Source of the DNA: an uncultured Clostridia bacterium
Lineage (GTDB): Bacteria; Bacillota; Clostridia; Saccharofermentanales; Saccharofermentanaceae
Reading direction: 5' to 3'
NCBI GenBank assembly: GCA_947303185.1
Contig: CAMYXF010000007.1
Location: 1-64,000, forward strand
Length of the DNA: 64,000 nucleotides
The notes beneath the pieces are model-generated. The model did not search any database and was not told where the DNA came from. It saw only the letters and a program-made list of their open reading frames with translations. Of this stretch, positions 1-9,393 are shown in pieces (within the stretch, counting starts at the first letter, position 1; each line of letters starts with the position of its first letter). Both the position numbers and the translations under genes were made by a program.

Positions 1-24
1 TTCATTGGTAAGGATTTCTACCAT
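1..24 (-). CDS. map: Probable methionyl aminopeptidase, first 8 codons only
   Basis: Only the first eight codons are in the window, reading M-V-E-I-L-T-N-E from an ATG at 24-22, so the product cannot be recognised from its own sequence. The call rests on position: in many Firmicutes the order secY-adk-map is conserved, and this start lies 19 nt after the adk stop on the same strand. The short N-terminus would fit a type I methionine aminopeptidase. Other genes are possible. Confidence 0.4.
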
Positions 25-43
25 TTATATACCTGATTTCTAA

Positions 44-697
44 TTAGAGTCCCAAGTTCTTAAGTCCTGCTTCGATGGAAGCGATGCAGGCATTGGAATC
101 AACATTGTTGTTACCCTCAACGATGATTCCTCTCTCATTGTAGAAGTCGATAAGAGGCTGAGTGTTTACTCTGTATGTCTCAAGTCTCTTAGCAACTGTC
201 TCCGGATTATCGTCTGATCTCTGGATGACCTTGCCGCCGCATACGTCGCAGACACCCTCAACCTTTGTGGGCATGTACTTTACGTTAAAGCTTGCGCCGC
301 ACTTCTCGCATACACGTCTTGTTGTAACTCTGTCCATAATGACTTCGTCATCGCAGATTACGTAAACGACTGCATCGATCTTGGATCCCTTAGCTGCGAG
401 CATCTTATCAAGAGCCTCAGCCTGTGCAATGTTTCTCGGGAATCCGTCAAGGATGTAACCCTTCTCGCAGTCGGGATTGTTAAGACGGTCTTCTACCATT
501 CTGATGGTAACGTCATCGGGAACCAATGCTCCCTTGTCGATATATGACTTTGCTTCGATTCCGAGAGGAGTGTTCTCCTTGATGTTGTATCTGAAAAGAT
601 CTCCTGTGGAAATGTGAGCAAGATTAAACTTCTCTCTTAATACTGTAGCTGATGTACCCTTACCGGATCCGGGTGCGCCGAGAATGATTAAATTCAT
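44..697 (-). CDS. adk: Adenylate kinase, zinc-binding type
   Basis: Cytosolic enzyme that interconverts ATP + AMP and 2 ADP. The 217-residue length is typical of the long bacterial form. A P-loop GAPGSGKGT lies at residues 7-15, and the NMP-binding and DGFPRN motifs follow (DGFPRN near 84-89). The LID domain carries four cysteines, C130, C133, C150 and C153, spaced as in the zinc-stabilised LID of Gram-positive adenylate kinases. The gene sits 15 nt downstream of secY and just upstream of a probable map start, the usual secY-adk-map order. It is almost certainly co-transcribed with secY from the promoter at about 2063-2091. Confidence 0.97.
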   Translation of the reverse strand: MNLIILGAPGSGKGTSATVLREKFNLAHISTGDLFRYNIKENTPLGIEAKSYIDKGALVPDDVTIRMVEDRLNNPDCEKGYILDGFPRNIAQAEALDKMLAAKGSKIDAVVYVICDDEVIMDRVTTRRVCEKCGASFNVKYMPTKVEGVCDVCGGKVIQRSDDNPETVAKRLETYRVNTQPLIDFYNERGIIVEGNNNVDSNACIASIEAGLKNLGL

Positions 698-712
698 GAA
701 TAAATCCTCCTC

Positions 713-2023
713 TTACTTTTTGTTGTAATTCTTACGTCTCTTGTCTTTGCCTGCTGCCTTGAGCTGCTCTTCTTCAGTCTTGAGGGCATTGTCGAGCAAA
801 GTCTTCATCTCGATGAGTCCGCCGCCAACGAGAACTACTGCGATTCCGCCGAATGCGATTCTGTCGAATCCGGGGATGAAGCTCAAAGCCATCGGCAGTA
901 CGCAGAAAAGGATCAGATAGAAGCAGTCTGCGCTGTTCAGGTTGTTGTAAAGATTCATCAGATACTGTGATGTGGGCTTACCGGGCTTGATACCCTGGAT
1001 GTAACCGCCGTTCTGCTTGATCTGATTTGACATATCGAAAGGATTGAACTGCAGCATTGCAAAGATGTATGTGAAGAATACAAGGAATACGATGAAGAAC
1101 GGAATGTATGCAACGTGTGTGGGAAGATTCTTCCATGACTCTGCCCATGCAGCTTCTGTGCCGGGTACTACCATTGCAATGATTACGGAAGGAAGCAGAG
1201 TGATCGTCATTGTGTAGATGATGGGTGTGATTCCTGCCTGTGCAACCTTGAGAGGAACAACCTGGTTCTGCATTCCGTACTGCTTCATTCCTACTGTTCT
1301 CTTGGAAAAGATGATTCTGATCTTCTTTTCGCCCAGGTTGATGAATACTACGAAGAAGATAAGGCCTGCGAAAAGGAGAGCTCCGAAGATCGCATATGTA
1401 AGTCCGGGAATGATGCCGAGAGTGTGGGCATCATCGAAGCATCTTGCGATCTCGTGGGGAATGTCACGGAGAATGCCTGCTACGATGATGATCGTAAGGC
1501 CGTCGCCGATTCCCTTGTTGTTGAGGAGTTCAACACACCATCCGCAGAAAGCGTTACCTACTGCGATGGATACGCCGCAGAGTACGATTGCTACCCAGTA
1601 GTTGATTCTTGTCGTAACTGCGTTTCTCATGCCTACACAGTAAAGAACTGCGAAAAGAACTGCAGAAACGATGGATGCGATTCTTGTAAGCTTTGTGACC
1701 TTCTTTGCGCCTTCCTCGCCCATCTGAGCAAGAGCTCTGAGCTTAGGAACTGCCAAAGTTACTATCTGCATAACGATTGATGCTACGAGGAAAGGATAAA
1801 TACCAAGGCTGACGATTGATATATTCTCAAATCCCTTCATTGAAAGGATATCGATGATGAAACCTACGCTACCCCAGCCTGCTGCTATGTATGTTGCAAC
1901 TGCGTGATTAAGTCCCGGAACGGGAACAAGCGTGAGCACACAAAGTACGGTAACTATAAGGCAGGTAAAAAGAAGCTTCTTCCTTATCTCCGTACTGTTT
2001 ACGCTATCTCTTAAAGTGCTCAT
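713..2023 (-). CDS. secY: Protein translocase subunit SecY
   Basis: Central channel of the Sec translocon in the cytoplasmic membrane; it partners SecE, SecG and SecA. The protein has about ten hydrophobic segments and a conserved plug/TM2 region near its N-terminus. An upstream in-frame ATG exists at 2074, but I chose the ATG at 2023: it is preceded by AAGGAG at 2035-2040, and its product begins MSTLRDSV, as SecY proteins typically do. That gives 436 residues, normal for the family. In most bacteria secY follows rplO in the spc ribosomal operon. Here the upstream gene is alr, so the unit secY-adk-map appears detached and has its own promoter. Confidence 0.97.
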   Translation of the reverse strand: MSTLRDSVNSTEIRKKLLFTCLIVTVLCVLTLVPVPGLNHAVATYIAAGWGSVGFIIDILSMKGFENISIVSLGIYPFLVASIVMQIVTLAVPKLRALAQMGEEGAKKVTKLTRIASIVSAVLFAVLYCVGMRNAVTTRINYWVAIVLCGVSIAVGNAFCGWCVELLNNKGIGDGLTIIIVAGILRDIPHEIARCFDDAHTLGIIPGLTYAIFGALLFAGLIFFVVFINLGEKKIRIIFSKRTVGMKQYGMQNQVVPLKVAQAGITPIIYTMTITLLPSVIIAMVVPGTEAAWAESWKNLPTHVAYIPFFIVFLVFFTYIFAMLQFNPFDMSNQIKQNGGYIQGIKPGKPTSQYLMNLYNNLNSADCFYLILFCVLPMALSFIPGFDRIAFGGIAVVLVGGGLIEMKTLLDNALKTEEEQLKAAGKDKRRKNYNKK

Positions 2024-2062
2024 TAACTGACATTCTCCTTGGTATATAAATAAAGCGTATGT

Positions 2063-2091
2063 ATTATAGCGCATCTCTGCGCTTTTTTCAC
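2063..2091 (-). promoter_or_regulatory. Putative sigma-A promoter of secY-adk
   Basis: On the minus strand a perfect TATAAT (2063-2068) is preceded, after a 17-nt spacer, by GTGAAA (2086-2091), which matches four of six positions of TTGACA. Within the spacer is a small inverted repeat GCGCA-GAGA-TGCGC. The predicted transcript would start near 2056, about 33 nt before the secY ATG. This would let secY-adk-map be expressed separately from alr. Confidence 0.55.
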
Positions 2092-2123
2092 TTAATATTT
2101 TTTAATATAAAAGAAGTATTAAA

Positions 2124-3254
2124 TCAGCCTCCGACATAGAGTCTTCTGACTCTCTTGCCGACGTCACACGTAATCTCGTAATTGATCGTTCCAAGGGCTT
2201 CTGCAAGCTCATCTGCAGACCTCTCGCTGCCGAACACGGTGACCTTGTCACCTACCTGCGGTCTTGTCTCAAGATCAGTGGTATCAACCATGCACATGTC
2301 CATGCAGATATTGCCGATTATGGGGCACTTCCTGCCTCCGATAACCAGCTCGAAGCCGTTTGAGAGCTTTCTGGAAAGGCCGTCGGCATAACCGATTCCG
2401 ACAGTCGTGACCTCAGTGGGGCGCTCTGCCGTGAAGTGTCTGCCGTAACTGATCGTAGCTCCAACGGGAACCGTCTTAACGTGGATGACCTTGGCATACC
2501 AGTTCATGACAGGCTTAAGGTCGATGTCCACAACGGGCGCGGGGCATCCGGGCGGCATGAGGCCGTAAAGGATTATTCCTGCCCTTACCATATCAAGATG
2601 CATTCCGGGGAATCTCAGGATTCCGGCGCTGTTGCATATATGTCTCTTCGTAAAGTGAATGCCCTTCTGCCCAAGCTCTTCGATCTGCTTCATGAACAGG
2701 CCGAACTGCCGGTTGGTGTATTCGTCGTCATCAGTATCAGCTGCTGCGAAATGTGAGAAAACGCCGTAGGGTTCGATGCCCGGCAGAGTGCATGCTTTTA
2801 CAATATCTTCAGTCTCGGTTCCATCTGTTTTAAAGCCGATCCTTCCCATGCCCGTGTCGAGCTTGATGTGGATCCTGCAGGTCTTGCCCTGCTTAACTGC
2901 CTCGTCAGACAAAGCCTTTGCGATATCAAGTGAATATACTGACTGCTCAACGTCGTATCTGACAGCATCTTCAAATCTGGAAGGGTCGGTAAAGCCGAGC
3001 GTCATCATGGGAACGGTTATTCCGTGCTTTCTGAGCTCGACCGCCTCATCGATCGTGGCAAGGCACAATCCTGCCGCACCGCCGTCGATCAGGGTTTTCG
3101 CTGTCTCAAGAGCGCCATGGCCGTATGCGTCAGCCTTAACTACGGCAAGGATATCCGTGCCGGGAGTTACTGCCTTCTTTATCTCTTCGAAATTGTGCTT
3201 TAAAGCATCAAGATCGATCTCTACGCATGAACGGTCAAAAATATTGTTACTCAT
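2124..3254 (-). CDS. alr: Alanine racemase
   Basis: PLP enzyme making D-alanine for peptidoglycan. The N-terminal barrel carries the lysine motif AVVKADAYGHG that forms the internal aldimine. The C-terminal beta domain has ISYGRHF with the second catalytic tyrosine, and CMDMCMVD follows. Length is 376 residues from the second of two adjacent ATGs (3257 and 3254); the GGAG at about 3263-3266 serves either. The start overlaps the end of nnrD, suggesting translational coupling. The pairing of alr with nnrD is common in bacteria and probably reflects an ancient housekeeping operon (metA-nnrD-alr here). Confidence 0.95.
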   Translation of the reverse strand: MSNNIFDRSCVEIDLDALKHNFEEIKKAVTPGTDILAVVKADAYGHGALETAKTLIDGGAAGLCLATIDEAVELRKHGITVPMMTLGFTDPSRFEDAVRYDVEQSVYSLDIAKALSDEAVKQGKTCRIHIKLDTGMGRIGFKTDGTETEDIVKACTLPGIEPYGVFSHFAAADTDDDEYTNRQFGLFMKQIEELGQKGIHFTKRHICNSAGILRFPGMHLDMVRAGIILYGLMPPGCPAPVVDIDLKPVMNWYAKVIHVKTVPVGATISYGRHFTAERPTEVTTVGIGYADGLSRKLSNGFELVIGGRKCPIIGNICMDMCMVDTTDLETRPQVGDKVTVFGSERSADELAEALGTINYEITCDVGKRVRRLYVGG

Positions 3255-4140
3255 CATCTTCACTCCAGCCCGCCTGAATGTATCCGTCCTCAAGATAGAT
3301 CAAAAGGTCAGTCGGGATCATGGCTCTTACGCCGATATCTTCTTTTGCGGCTTCTCCGGCCTTCGAATGTATAAAAACAGCAGAGCATGCAGCCTTAAAA
3401 GGCTCCATTCCCTGTGCCAAAAATCCTGTTACGAGACCTGCAAGAATGTCTCCTGATCCGCCCTTTGCCATGCCGCTGTTGGCAAGTTCATTCATATAGA
3501 TCTTACCGTCAGGTGAAGCTATCAGGGTCTTGCTGCTCTTAAGGATCACAACGCAGTTATTCTCACGCGCAAACTCAAGCGCGAGGTCAGCTGCCTTCTC
3601 TTCTACTTCACTCTTGGGAAGGCCTGTAATCCTTGCAAACTCGCCGATATGGGGAGTCAGTACAGCAGGAACTTCTCTTGCTTTGAGGTTCTCTTTAATC
3701 CTTGCAATCACGTCGTACTTGCCCGAAAGAGCGCCAGCATCAAGAACAACGTTCTTTGCTTCTTTAAGGAATCTCTCAGTCAGGGCTTCCATGTTCTTGT
3801 AATCGGCGGGCATGCCTGAACCGATAAGAACTGAGGATGCGATCTTGCATAACGAAGAAGCTTTTCTTAAGACTTCAGCAGTCTTCTCAGGCCTCAACTC
3901 AAGCATTGCGCAGGGTTCGTTGAACCTTATGGCATCAAGAGTCTTCTCATCAGAGAATACTTTTACAAGACCTGCTCCGGACCTTAAAGCAGAACCTGCC
4001 GCCATTACGGCAGCGCCGGTCATGTATCCGGAACCTGCGCAGATAAGCGCGGTGCCGAAAGTGTTCTTGTGTCCGTCTTCAGGTCTTTTGGGAGCAAATC
4101 CCGATATAAGTTCTCTGTCGAGTTTTAAGATCTCAGCCAT
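3247..4140 (-). CDS. nnrD: ADP-dependent (S)-NAD(P)H-hydrate dehydratase
   Basis: Repairs hydrated NADH and NADPH by dehydrating NAD(P)HX, with nucleotide-dependent chemistry of the ribokinase-like YjeF C-terminal (CARKD) domain. Diagnostic motifs are [15 protein letters not shown] near the N-terminus, LDAGAL, LTPHIGE in the middle and [15 protein letters not shown] near the end, where GSGD holds the catalytic aspartate. I chose the ATG at 4140 rather than the ORF limit at 4167: GGAG lies 6 nt upstream, and the ATG overlaps the metA stop as ATGGCTGA. The epimerase half (NnrE) is absent, so this is a stand-alone dehydratase of 297 residues. Confidence 0.93.
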   Translation of the reverse strand: MAEILKLDRELISGFAPKRPEDGHKNTFGTALICAGSGYMTGAAVMAAGSALRSGAGLVKVFSDEKTLDAIRFNEPCAMLELRPEKTAEVLRKASSLCKIASSVLIGSGMPADYKNMEALTERFLKEAKNVVLDAGALSGKYDVIARIKENLKAREVPAVLTPHIGEFARITGLPKSEVEEKAADLALEFARENNCVVILKSSKTLIASPDGKIYMNELANSGMAKGGSGDILAGLVTGFLAQGMEPFKAACSAVFIHSKAGEAAKEDIGVRAMIPTDLLIYLEDGYIQAGWSEDDE

Positions 4141-5107
4141 TTTTCTCCAAGTCCCTGTTAGGTTCAAGATCTTCGTTCCTGATGCTCCTGATCAGGTTGA
4201 TGTCGAACGGAGTTTCCTGATATACGTAGTAGTTGAGCCAGTTGGTATACATCAATGTAGCTGAAGATCTCCATCTTAAGAGCGGTCCCTTGTCAGGATC
4301 GTCATCGATGTAGTAGTTCTTCGGAACGTCGACGTCGGATAAGCCGGCATTCATGTCTCTTCTGTACTCTCTGTCCAGGGTATCCCTGTCGTACTCGGAG
4401 TGGCCCGTAATGAAGAACTGTCTTCCGTGAAGGTCTGATATCGCATAGATACCGCACTCCTCGGATTCGGAAAGGATTCTCAGTTCCTTTACCTTCTCAA
4501 CGTCCTCACGTCTTACCTCTGTATAACGTGAATGAGGAACATAGAAGATATCGTCAAAGCCCCTGAAGAGCTTAACGGGTCTGGACCACGTCATAGAGTG
4601 CTCGAAAACGCCGAACACCTTCTTATCCAAAACGATCTTCGGAATACCGTAGTGGTAGTAAAGTCCTGCAAATGCGCCCCAGCAAAGATGGAGTGTGGAG
4701 TAAACGTGTGTCTTGCTCCATTCCATTATCTCGACGAGTTCGGGCCAGTAATCGACTTCCTCGAAAGGAAGCTTTTCGATAGGTGCGCCTGTGATGATCA
4801 TGCCGTCGAAATACTCTTCTGATACCTCATCGAAAGTCTTGTAAAACTTGAGAAGATGCTCAGCCGGAGTGTTCTTGGACTTATGTGTTTTCGTGAAAAG
4901 AAGCTCGACGTCGACCTGGATCGGAGAATTGGAAAGGGCTCTTAAGAGCTGTGTCTCCGTAGTCGATTTATCGGGCATGAGGTTGAGGATCAGGATCTTG
5001 ATAGGACGGATGTCCTGGGACAAGGCCCTGTTTTCCTCCATAACGAATATTCTTTCCTGCTCAAGGATGTGCCTTGCCGGAAGATTGTCTGCTATTCTGA
5101 TAGGCAT
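4133..5107 (-). CDS. metAA: Homoserine O-acetyltransferase (MetA family)
   Basis: First committed step of methionine synthesis from homoserine. The 324-residue protein has the class-I glutamine-amidotransferase-like fold of MetA. The nucleophile Cys142 sits in [11 protein letters not shown], and His236 and Glu238 lie in ITGHSEYD. Residue 111, in GAPIEKL, is glutamate. In characterised MetA proteins a glutamate at this site goes with acetyl-CoA use and a glycine with succinyl-CoA use, so acetylation is the likely reaction. AAGGAGG lies 7 nt before the ATG. The gene overlaps nnrD by 8 nt. Confidence 0.93.
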   Translation of the reverse strand: MPIRIADNLPARHILEQERIFVMEENRALSQDIRPIKILILNLMPDKSTTETQLLRALSNSPIQVDVELLFTKTHKSKNTPAEHLLKFYKTFDEVSEEYFDGMIITGAPIEKLPFEEVDYWPELVEIMEWSKTHVYSTLHLCWGAFAGLYYHYGIPKIVLDKKVFGVFEHSMTWSRPVKLFRGFDDIFYVPHSRYTEVRREDVEKVKELRILSESEECGIYAISDLHGRQFFITGHSEYDRDTLDREYRRDMNAGLSDVDVPKNYYIDDDPDKGPLLRWRSSATLMYTNWLNYYVYQETPFDINLIRSIRNEDLEPNRDLEKNG

Positions 5108-5147
5108 TATATGCCTCCTTTATTAATCTAGATCAGCAGGTTTGCCG

Positions 5148-6158
5148 TTACTGTGAGATGAACTCGTTCAGTATCGATTCGGCAGGAACCTGTTCAGGGC
5201 TGATGACCGGGATCTTGCCCAGGTGGCCCATAAGCTTATTAGCCTTAACAAGTGCAGAAGAAAGATCCGCAAAGGACTTACCTGACGGAGACTTCTCCAT
5301 GAAGACGCTGGGCTCGATCGAACCCTTCTCGACCTTTGCGAGCGCCTCTTTGATATCATTCATGGCCATGGGAGCAACGATAAGGCTCTCATAAGCGAGG
5401 AATGAGTTGACGTGATAGTCAGCACATGTAAGGTACTCTTCGTAATATTTTTCTTCGGACTTCTGGATCATGGGCCAGTAGTCGATCGTGGCAAGTGCAT
5501 GTGCGCTTCTGTGGCGGTAGTCTCTGATGATTCTTCTAAGAAGTCTTATCTCGTTACTGTCCATGAGTTTGGAATCGCAGTAAACGTTACCATAAGGCAT
5601 GATGAATACCTTGGAGCACTTCTCGGAAGGACATTCACCGGAGATCCTGGGCGACAGACCGTGAAGGCCTTCAACAACAAGAACGCCGTCGTCACCTAAG
5701 CAGATGGCATTTTCCGGATTGCCTTCGTGCTGCTCTCTGGTATTGAAATCAAAGTACGGGGGAACTACTGTCTCACCGTCCAGGAGAGCCTTGATGTCGC
5801 GCTGAATTCTTTCTACATCGAGAGCATCGATAGTCTCAAAGTCAGGTCTTCCCTCCCTGTCGCATTTGACGTCCTTGATGTTGTAGTAATCATCAAGTGA
5901 GAGATGAATGGCTTTTCTGCCCCTCTTATTGATCGTTGACGATAATCTCAAAGTGAAAGTGGTCTTTCCCGATGAAGTAGGACCTGATACGAAAATGGCC
6001 CTTTTATTGCTGTCAGAACAGATCTCATCACAGATGGTATCTATCCTGCCGACAAAACTCTTCTCTGATTCTGCGATAAAACGCGGAAGCCTAACGGCGC
6101 CGAGGGATTCCTCGAGCTCTTCAACCGTGATGTCGATTCTGTCTCTAAGCTCTGCCAT
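5148..6158 (-). CDS. Uridine kinase / phosphoribulokinase-family nucleoside kinase
   Basis: A cytosolic P-loop kinase, probably phosphorylating a nucleoside such as uridine. The Walker A motif GPTSSGKTTF sits near residue 60. It is followed by LDDYY (the DDYY motif of uridine kinases), DFNTREQHEG and LVVEGLHGL (Walker B region). Length is 336 residues. Many clostridial nucleoside kinases have an extra N-terminal TGS-like region of about 200 residues; this one has only about 50 residues before the P-loop. AAGGAG precedes the start. Exact substrate is not shown by the sequence. It lies upstream of metA on the same strand with a 40-nt gap. Confidence 0.8.
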   Translation of the reverse strand: MAELRDRIDITVEELEESLGAVRLPRFIAESEKSFVGRIDTICDEICSDSNKRAIFVSGPTSSGKTTFTLRLSSTINKRGRKAIHLSLDDYYNIKDVKCDREGRPDFETIDALDVERIQRDIKALLDGETVVPPYFDFNTREQHEGNPENAICLGDDGVLVVEGLHGLSPRISGECPSEKCSKVFIMPYGNVYCDSKLMDSNEIRLLRRIIRDYRHRSAHALATIDYWPMIQKSEEKYYEEYLTCADYHVNSFLAYESLIVAPMAMNDIKEALAKVEKGSIEPSVFMEKSPSGKSFADLSSALVKANKLMGHLGKIPVISPEQVPAESILNEFISQ

Positions 6159-6179
6159 ATGGTCTCCTTTGTAAACCCA

Positions 6180-6788
6180 TTATTTACGCTGAGGGAAAAA
6201 CCTCTTGATGATAAGCGTATTTACGACCCAGTCCCATACATACTGAACAAGTCTGATTGCCAGATATATGAGGCCCGGAATAATCATTGCTGCCAACATA
6301 TAAAGCAAAACGGTTCCAACGACATGAACGCCGCCTGAAAGAACTCCCAATACAGTTGAGAAGGAACCTGCGCTTGCCTGGAATTTCTCAGTATATTTCT
6401 CAAGCGTACCGTTGAGATATGTCATGAGGAAATCCTGAAGATCATCAATCTGTACCGACAGTCTCGGAAGGAAAAGACTTACTGTATAGCTGACGATCAG
6501 ATATGATTTGAATATCTTCACTGCTAAAACTAAAATCTTGCCCCACCAGGGCATTCGGTAATATCTGAAGCTGATAAAAGGATTGGCCAAAAAGAGCAGC
6601 GTGAATACTGCGATGTGAATCGGGCCTATTACGCCGAAATTCAAAAGGCCTTTACCGGAGATATAGATGTAGAGAACTATCGCATCGACAAGAAGGCCAT
6701 ATATAACAAACAAACCGAAATGCTTACGGTTTTCGAAATCCGTATCACTCCAAAGCCTTCCAAGTAACAGTCCTTCCAGATAATCCAA
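6180..6788 (-). CDS. Unknown polytopic membrane protein
   Basis: A protein of about 202 residues with four or five hydrophobic segments, ending in a basic tail KRFFPQRK. I do not recognise the family. The start is uncertain. An ATG at 6827 would add 13 residues, but a TTG at 6788 is preceded by GAGGAG with a 9-nt gap and its product starts with acidic and hydrophilic residues, so I prefer TTG. It lies 21 nt upstream of the uridine-kinase-like gene and may share its transcript. Confidence 0.6.
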   Translation of the reverse strand: MDYLEGLLLGRLWSDTDFENRKHFGLFVIYGLLVDAIVLYIYISGKGLLNFGVIGPIHIAVFTLLFLANPFISFRYYRMPWWGKILVLAVKIFKSYLIVSYTVSLFLPRLSVQIDDLQDFLMTYLNGTLEKYTEKFQASAGSFSTVLGVLSGGVHVVGTVLLYMLAAMIIPGLIYLAIRLVQYVWDWVVNTLIIKRFFPQRK

Positions 6789-6895
6789 AACTAATAACTC
6801 CTCGTTCAAACATATTCCCGATAACACTTCTCGGGCATATTAATGAATTTTATCACATTAGAGCAAATGCGACTACAAAGGATATTTAATACTCA

Positions 6896-6926
6896 AAATA
6901 ATAAAAAAGCAGGCCCCATGCCTGCA
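6896..6926 (-). terminator. Intrinsic terminator after the 6955-7365 gene
   Basis: On the minus strand GCAGGC (6925-6920) pairs with GCCTGC (6914-6909) across a 5-nt loop. A T-rich run TTTTTTATTATTTT follows at 6908-6895. It lies just past the stop at 6955, so it ends transcription of the small gene and its upstream beta-propeller partner. Confidence 0.85.
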
Positions 6927-6954
6927 CAAACCTACTATCTGACCAAATCCGGAC

Positions 6955-7365
6955 TTATCTTAACATGAAACTGCAGCCTGAAGTCTGCTCGATCAAATGC
7001 TGGAGATTCTTCCACTTTGTGGGGAAATGCTGCTCGGCACCTGACTTCATGCTTGTCTTGTCAGTAAACTCGACCTTGATCATCCACTCACCAGGGACCA
7101 CTGTCTTGTCGCCGTATTCTTCCGTAAGTCCGAGATTATATCCGTTCATCCACTCAAGCATGCCTGACTCGGGAAGTGTTTCCTTAATGAGCTTAATGTT
7201 ATCTTCGCTGAGGGATCTTGTGAAATTGTTATTCCACATGTAATTATCGCGCCAGGAGATCACTCTTCTGCCGAAGTCATACTTCACCGCATAGCCCTCG
7301 TTCGCAAAGGTCCTTATCTCGACCTCCAAAACAGCTATAGATCCGTATGCCTTCTCAAAGTCCAT
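6955..7365 (-). CDS. Hypothetical protein, 136 residues
   Basis: Soluble, mixed-charge protein without signal peptide or membrane segment. It is rich in aromatic residues (six tryptophans) and has a C-terminal stretch FPTKWKNLQHLIEQTSG. I do not recognise a family with confidence. It begins 8 nt after the stop of the beta-propeller gene 7374-9266 and is followed by a terminator, so the two form a small transcription unit. A function linked to that envelope protein is possible but unproven. Confidence 0.7.
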   Translation of the reverse strand: MDFEKAYGSIAVLEVEIRTFANEGYAVKYDFGRRVISWRDNYMWNNNFTRSLSEDNIKLIKETLPESGMLEWMNGYNLGLTEEYGDKTVVPGEWMIKVEFTDKTSMKSGAEQHFPTKWKNLQHLIEQTSGCSFMLR

Positions 7366-7373
7366 AGTGCTCC

Positions 7374-9266
7374 TTATTCAATCGCAATTCCGAAAACGCT
7401 TCCGGAAGTTGTTCCTACGACCATCATGCCCTTATAGATTACAGGAGAAGCTTCGATACATACGCCTGACGCTGTCTCATCCTCAAGTCCGAGGTTTCTC
7501 TTTGTCTGGATGTACGTAATTCTTCTGTCCTTAGGGTCAGCTATTCCCGTCTCAGCATGTATCATGTGAACCTGGCCAATTGAGTCGCAGATAACGATAT
7601 ATGCATTGCCGTCAGCATCGTAGAAATCTACCGGTGAACTGTACGAATAGATGTTCATATTATATTCCCAAACTTCAGTACCTAAATCCTTGTCATATGC
7701 AACAAGTTTATTGCCGCTCGCAAGGCCGTTAGTCATACTAAATGAGAAAATAACGAGGTTTGAAATTGAACCTTTTCCGATAATGGGATTGCCCAGGCAT
7801 CCGCCGCTCTGGTCGGAATCAGAAGTGTTGCCGTTATATGTGTAGCACGCTTCGGAACTCTGCCATACCTGTTCACCCGTAAGACCGTTGATCTTGTAGA
7901 TGTATGCAGCACCGCAGTATTCGCCTACTTCGCCCTGGTTATCTACCTCGGTTCCTATGTAAACATACGGTATGCCGTCTTCTTCATCGATTACCGGAGT
8001 AACGTCTGAATCATCGCCCAAAACCTTTGTCCATACCATCTCAAGCGTGTTGAGATCGAGGCAGCAGAGGTTCATCGTGTTGTCCACGAAATAACCGTAG
8101 TTACCGTATACGGCAATGGAACTCTCGACACCCATGTGCGAACCTACATTGTCGTTGAACATGTACTTATATCCGGTTACGACGGGTGATACGAGAATGT
8201 TGCTTCCCGTATATGCCGTGTGAAGGTCGAATGTGTAGATGATGCCGTTTTCGCAGGGCCAGATAAGAGTATCCGTCTCAGCGTTTACGATTGGTGATGA
8301 GTCAAATGCGTTCCAGTTGCTTCTGTATGCGCCGTCTTCGGAACCGTCGTACCAGTAAAGGAGCGAACCGTCCAGAAGCGAATAGATGTACATACCGAAA
8401 ACCTTGCCGCCGTTGTTATCCGTCTGTCCTACGTAAAGGAGAGGATAGCCTCTGGGGTCGAGCGCGGGAGTACCCTTGATTGAAGCACCTACGTCGATAG
8501 GTTCTCTTGTGGGTTCACCGTTCTGGAGATTGAAGAAATAGATCTTACCGTCCAATGCAGCAACGATAACTTCAGTAAGAGTCATCTGCTGCTTTGCGGT
8601 ATCGTACATATTCATGTTCTGACGGACTGCCGCAGGCCACTCAACAACGAGGGGCTGGCCTGTCCACCTTACACCTGACCACTCAAAGTTGAGCGTAGAT
8701 GCAAGAAGTGTTCCGATCTCATTGAATTCCCATCTCTGGGTAAGAGATCCTCTGTACATGGTTACGTATCCGTAGGATGCGCAGTTTCTGAAATTGTTTC
8801 CTCTGTATGTGAAGATACCGGGGATAGAACCGTAGAAAACAGGGTCGTTCATGTAGATCGGGTTGTCCCTGTTGTAAGGAGGTTCAACGATACTTCCGTT
8901 TACCATGACTGTCTCGTTGATTCCGCGCGCAGAAGGAACGCAGTTCTTGTCTATTGCGAGTTCCTTATTGATGTTTACGGACGCAAGACCGGGGTAAAGA
9001 ATAGGATTCTGATAATCAGTAATAGGCGGAATAGGAGTAGGCGTGGGGGAAGCTACAGAGATGTAACCTGAGATGTCAGTGGAGTCGATATTTGCGAGCG
9101 TCTCCTTTGTTGTCGCCTTCTTGAAGTAGACTGCGGCAAGGACACCTGTAAGGCATACGAAGAGAAGAGTGATCACGACGACGAGCGTCATGGTTCCTTC
9201 ATTCGGATCCCTAGAAGGTCTGTAGTAGCTGTTATCAGGCTCGATGTACTGGTCACCGTGCTTCAT
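7374..9266 (-). CDS. Membrane-anchored PQQ-like beta-propeller protein
   Basis: A 630-residue protein with a short cytoplasmic N-terminus, one transmembrane helix at about residues 26-48, a Pro/Thr linker (SPTPTPIPP) and a large outer domain. The outer domain contains repeated blade motifs such as YVGT, GKIYFFNLQNGEP, YIYKINGLTGEQVW and VAYDKDLGTEVWEY, typical of PQQ/BamB-like propellers. Such domains usually act as scaffolds or ligand binders, and no PQQ-dependent enzyme residues are evident. AGAGGGG precedes the ATG. It is likely exposed on the outer face of the cytoplasmic membrane. Confidence 0.82.
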   Translation of the reverse strand: MKHGDQYIEPDNSYYRPSRDPNEGTMTLVVVITLLFVCLTGVLAAVYFKKATTKETLANIDSTDISGYISVASPTPTPIPPITDYQNPILYPGLASVNINKELAIDKNCVPSARGINETVMVNGSIVEPPYNRDNPIYMNDPVFYGSIPGIFTYRGNNFRNCASYGYVTMYRGSLTQRWEFNEIGTLLASTLNFEWSGVRWTGQPLVVEWPAAVRQNMNMYDTAKQQMTLTEVIVAALDGKIYFFNLQNGEPTREPIDVGASIKGTPALDPRGYPLLYVGQTDNNGGKVFGMYIYSLLDGSLLYWYDGSEDGAYRSNWNAFDSSPIVNAETDTLIWPCENGIIYTFDLHTAYTGSNILVSPVVTGYKYMFNDNVGSHMGVESSIAVYGNYGYFVDNTMNLCCLDLNTLEMVWTKVLGDDSDVTPVIDEEDGIPYVYIGTEVDNQGEVGEYCGAAYIYKINGLTGEQVWQSSEACYTYNGNTSDSDQSGGCLGNPIIGKGSISNLVIFSFSMTNGLASGNKLVAYDKDLGTEVWEYNMNIYSYSSPVDFYDADGNAYIVICDSIGQVHMIHAETGIADPKDRRITYIQTKRNLGLEDETASGVCIEASPVIYKGMMVVGTTSGSVFGIAIE

Positions 9267-9393
9267 ATAACCCCTCTTAATAGTTCCTTTCCAAAAAAGT
9301 TAACGCTTATTTTAGCACGGCTGTTTTGTTAACTCAAATTTTTAAGGGTTTTGAGCATCGGAAAGCACCATAAAATAAGGGATTTTTGAGGAT

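Noticed and set aside
2069..2088. Plus-strand terminator GCGCATCTCTGCGC followed by a T-run
   Set aside because: No plus-strand gene lies upstream; the stretch forms the spacer and -35 of the secY promoter on the minus strand.
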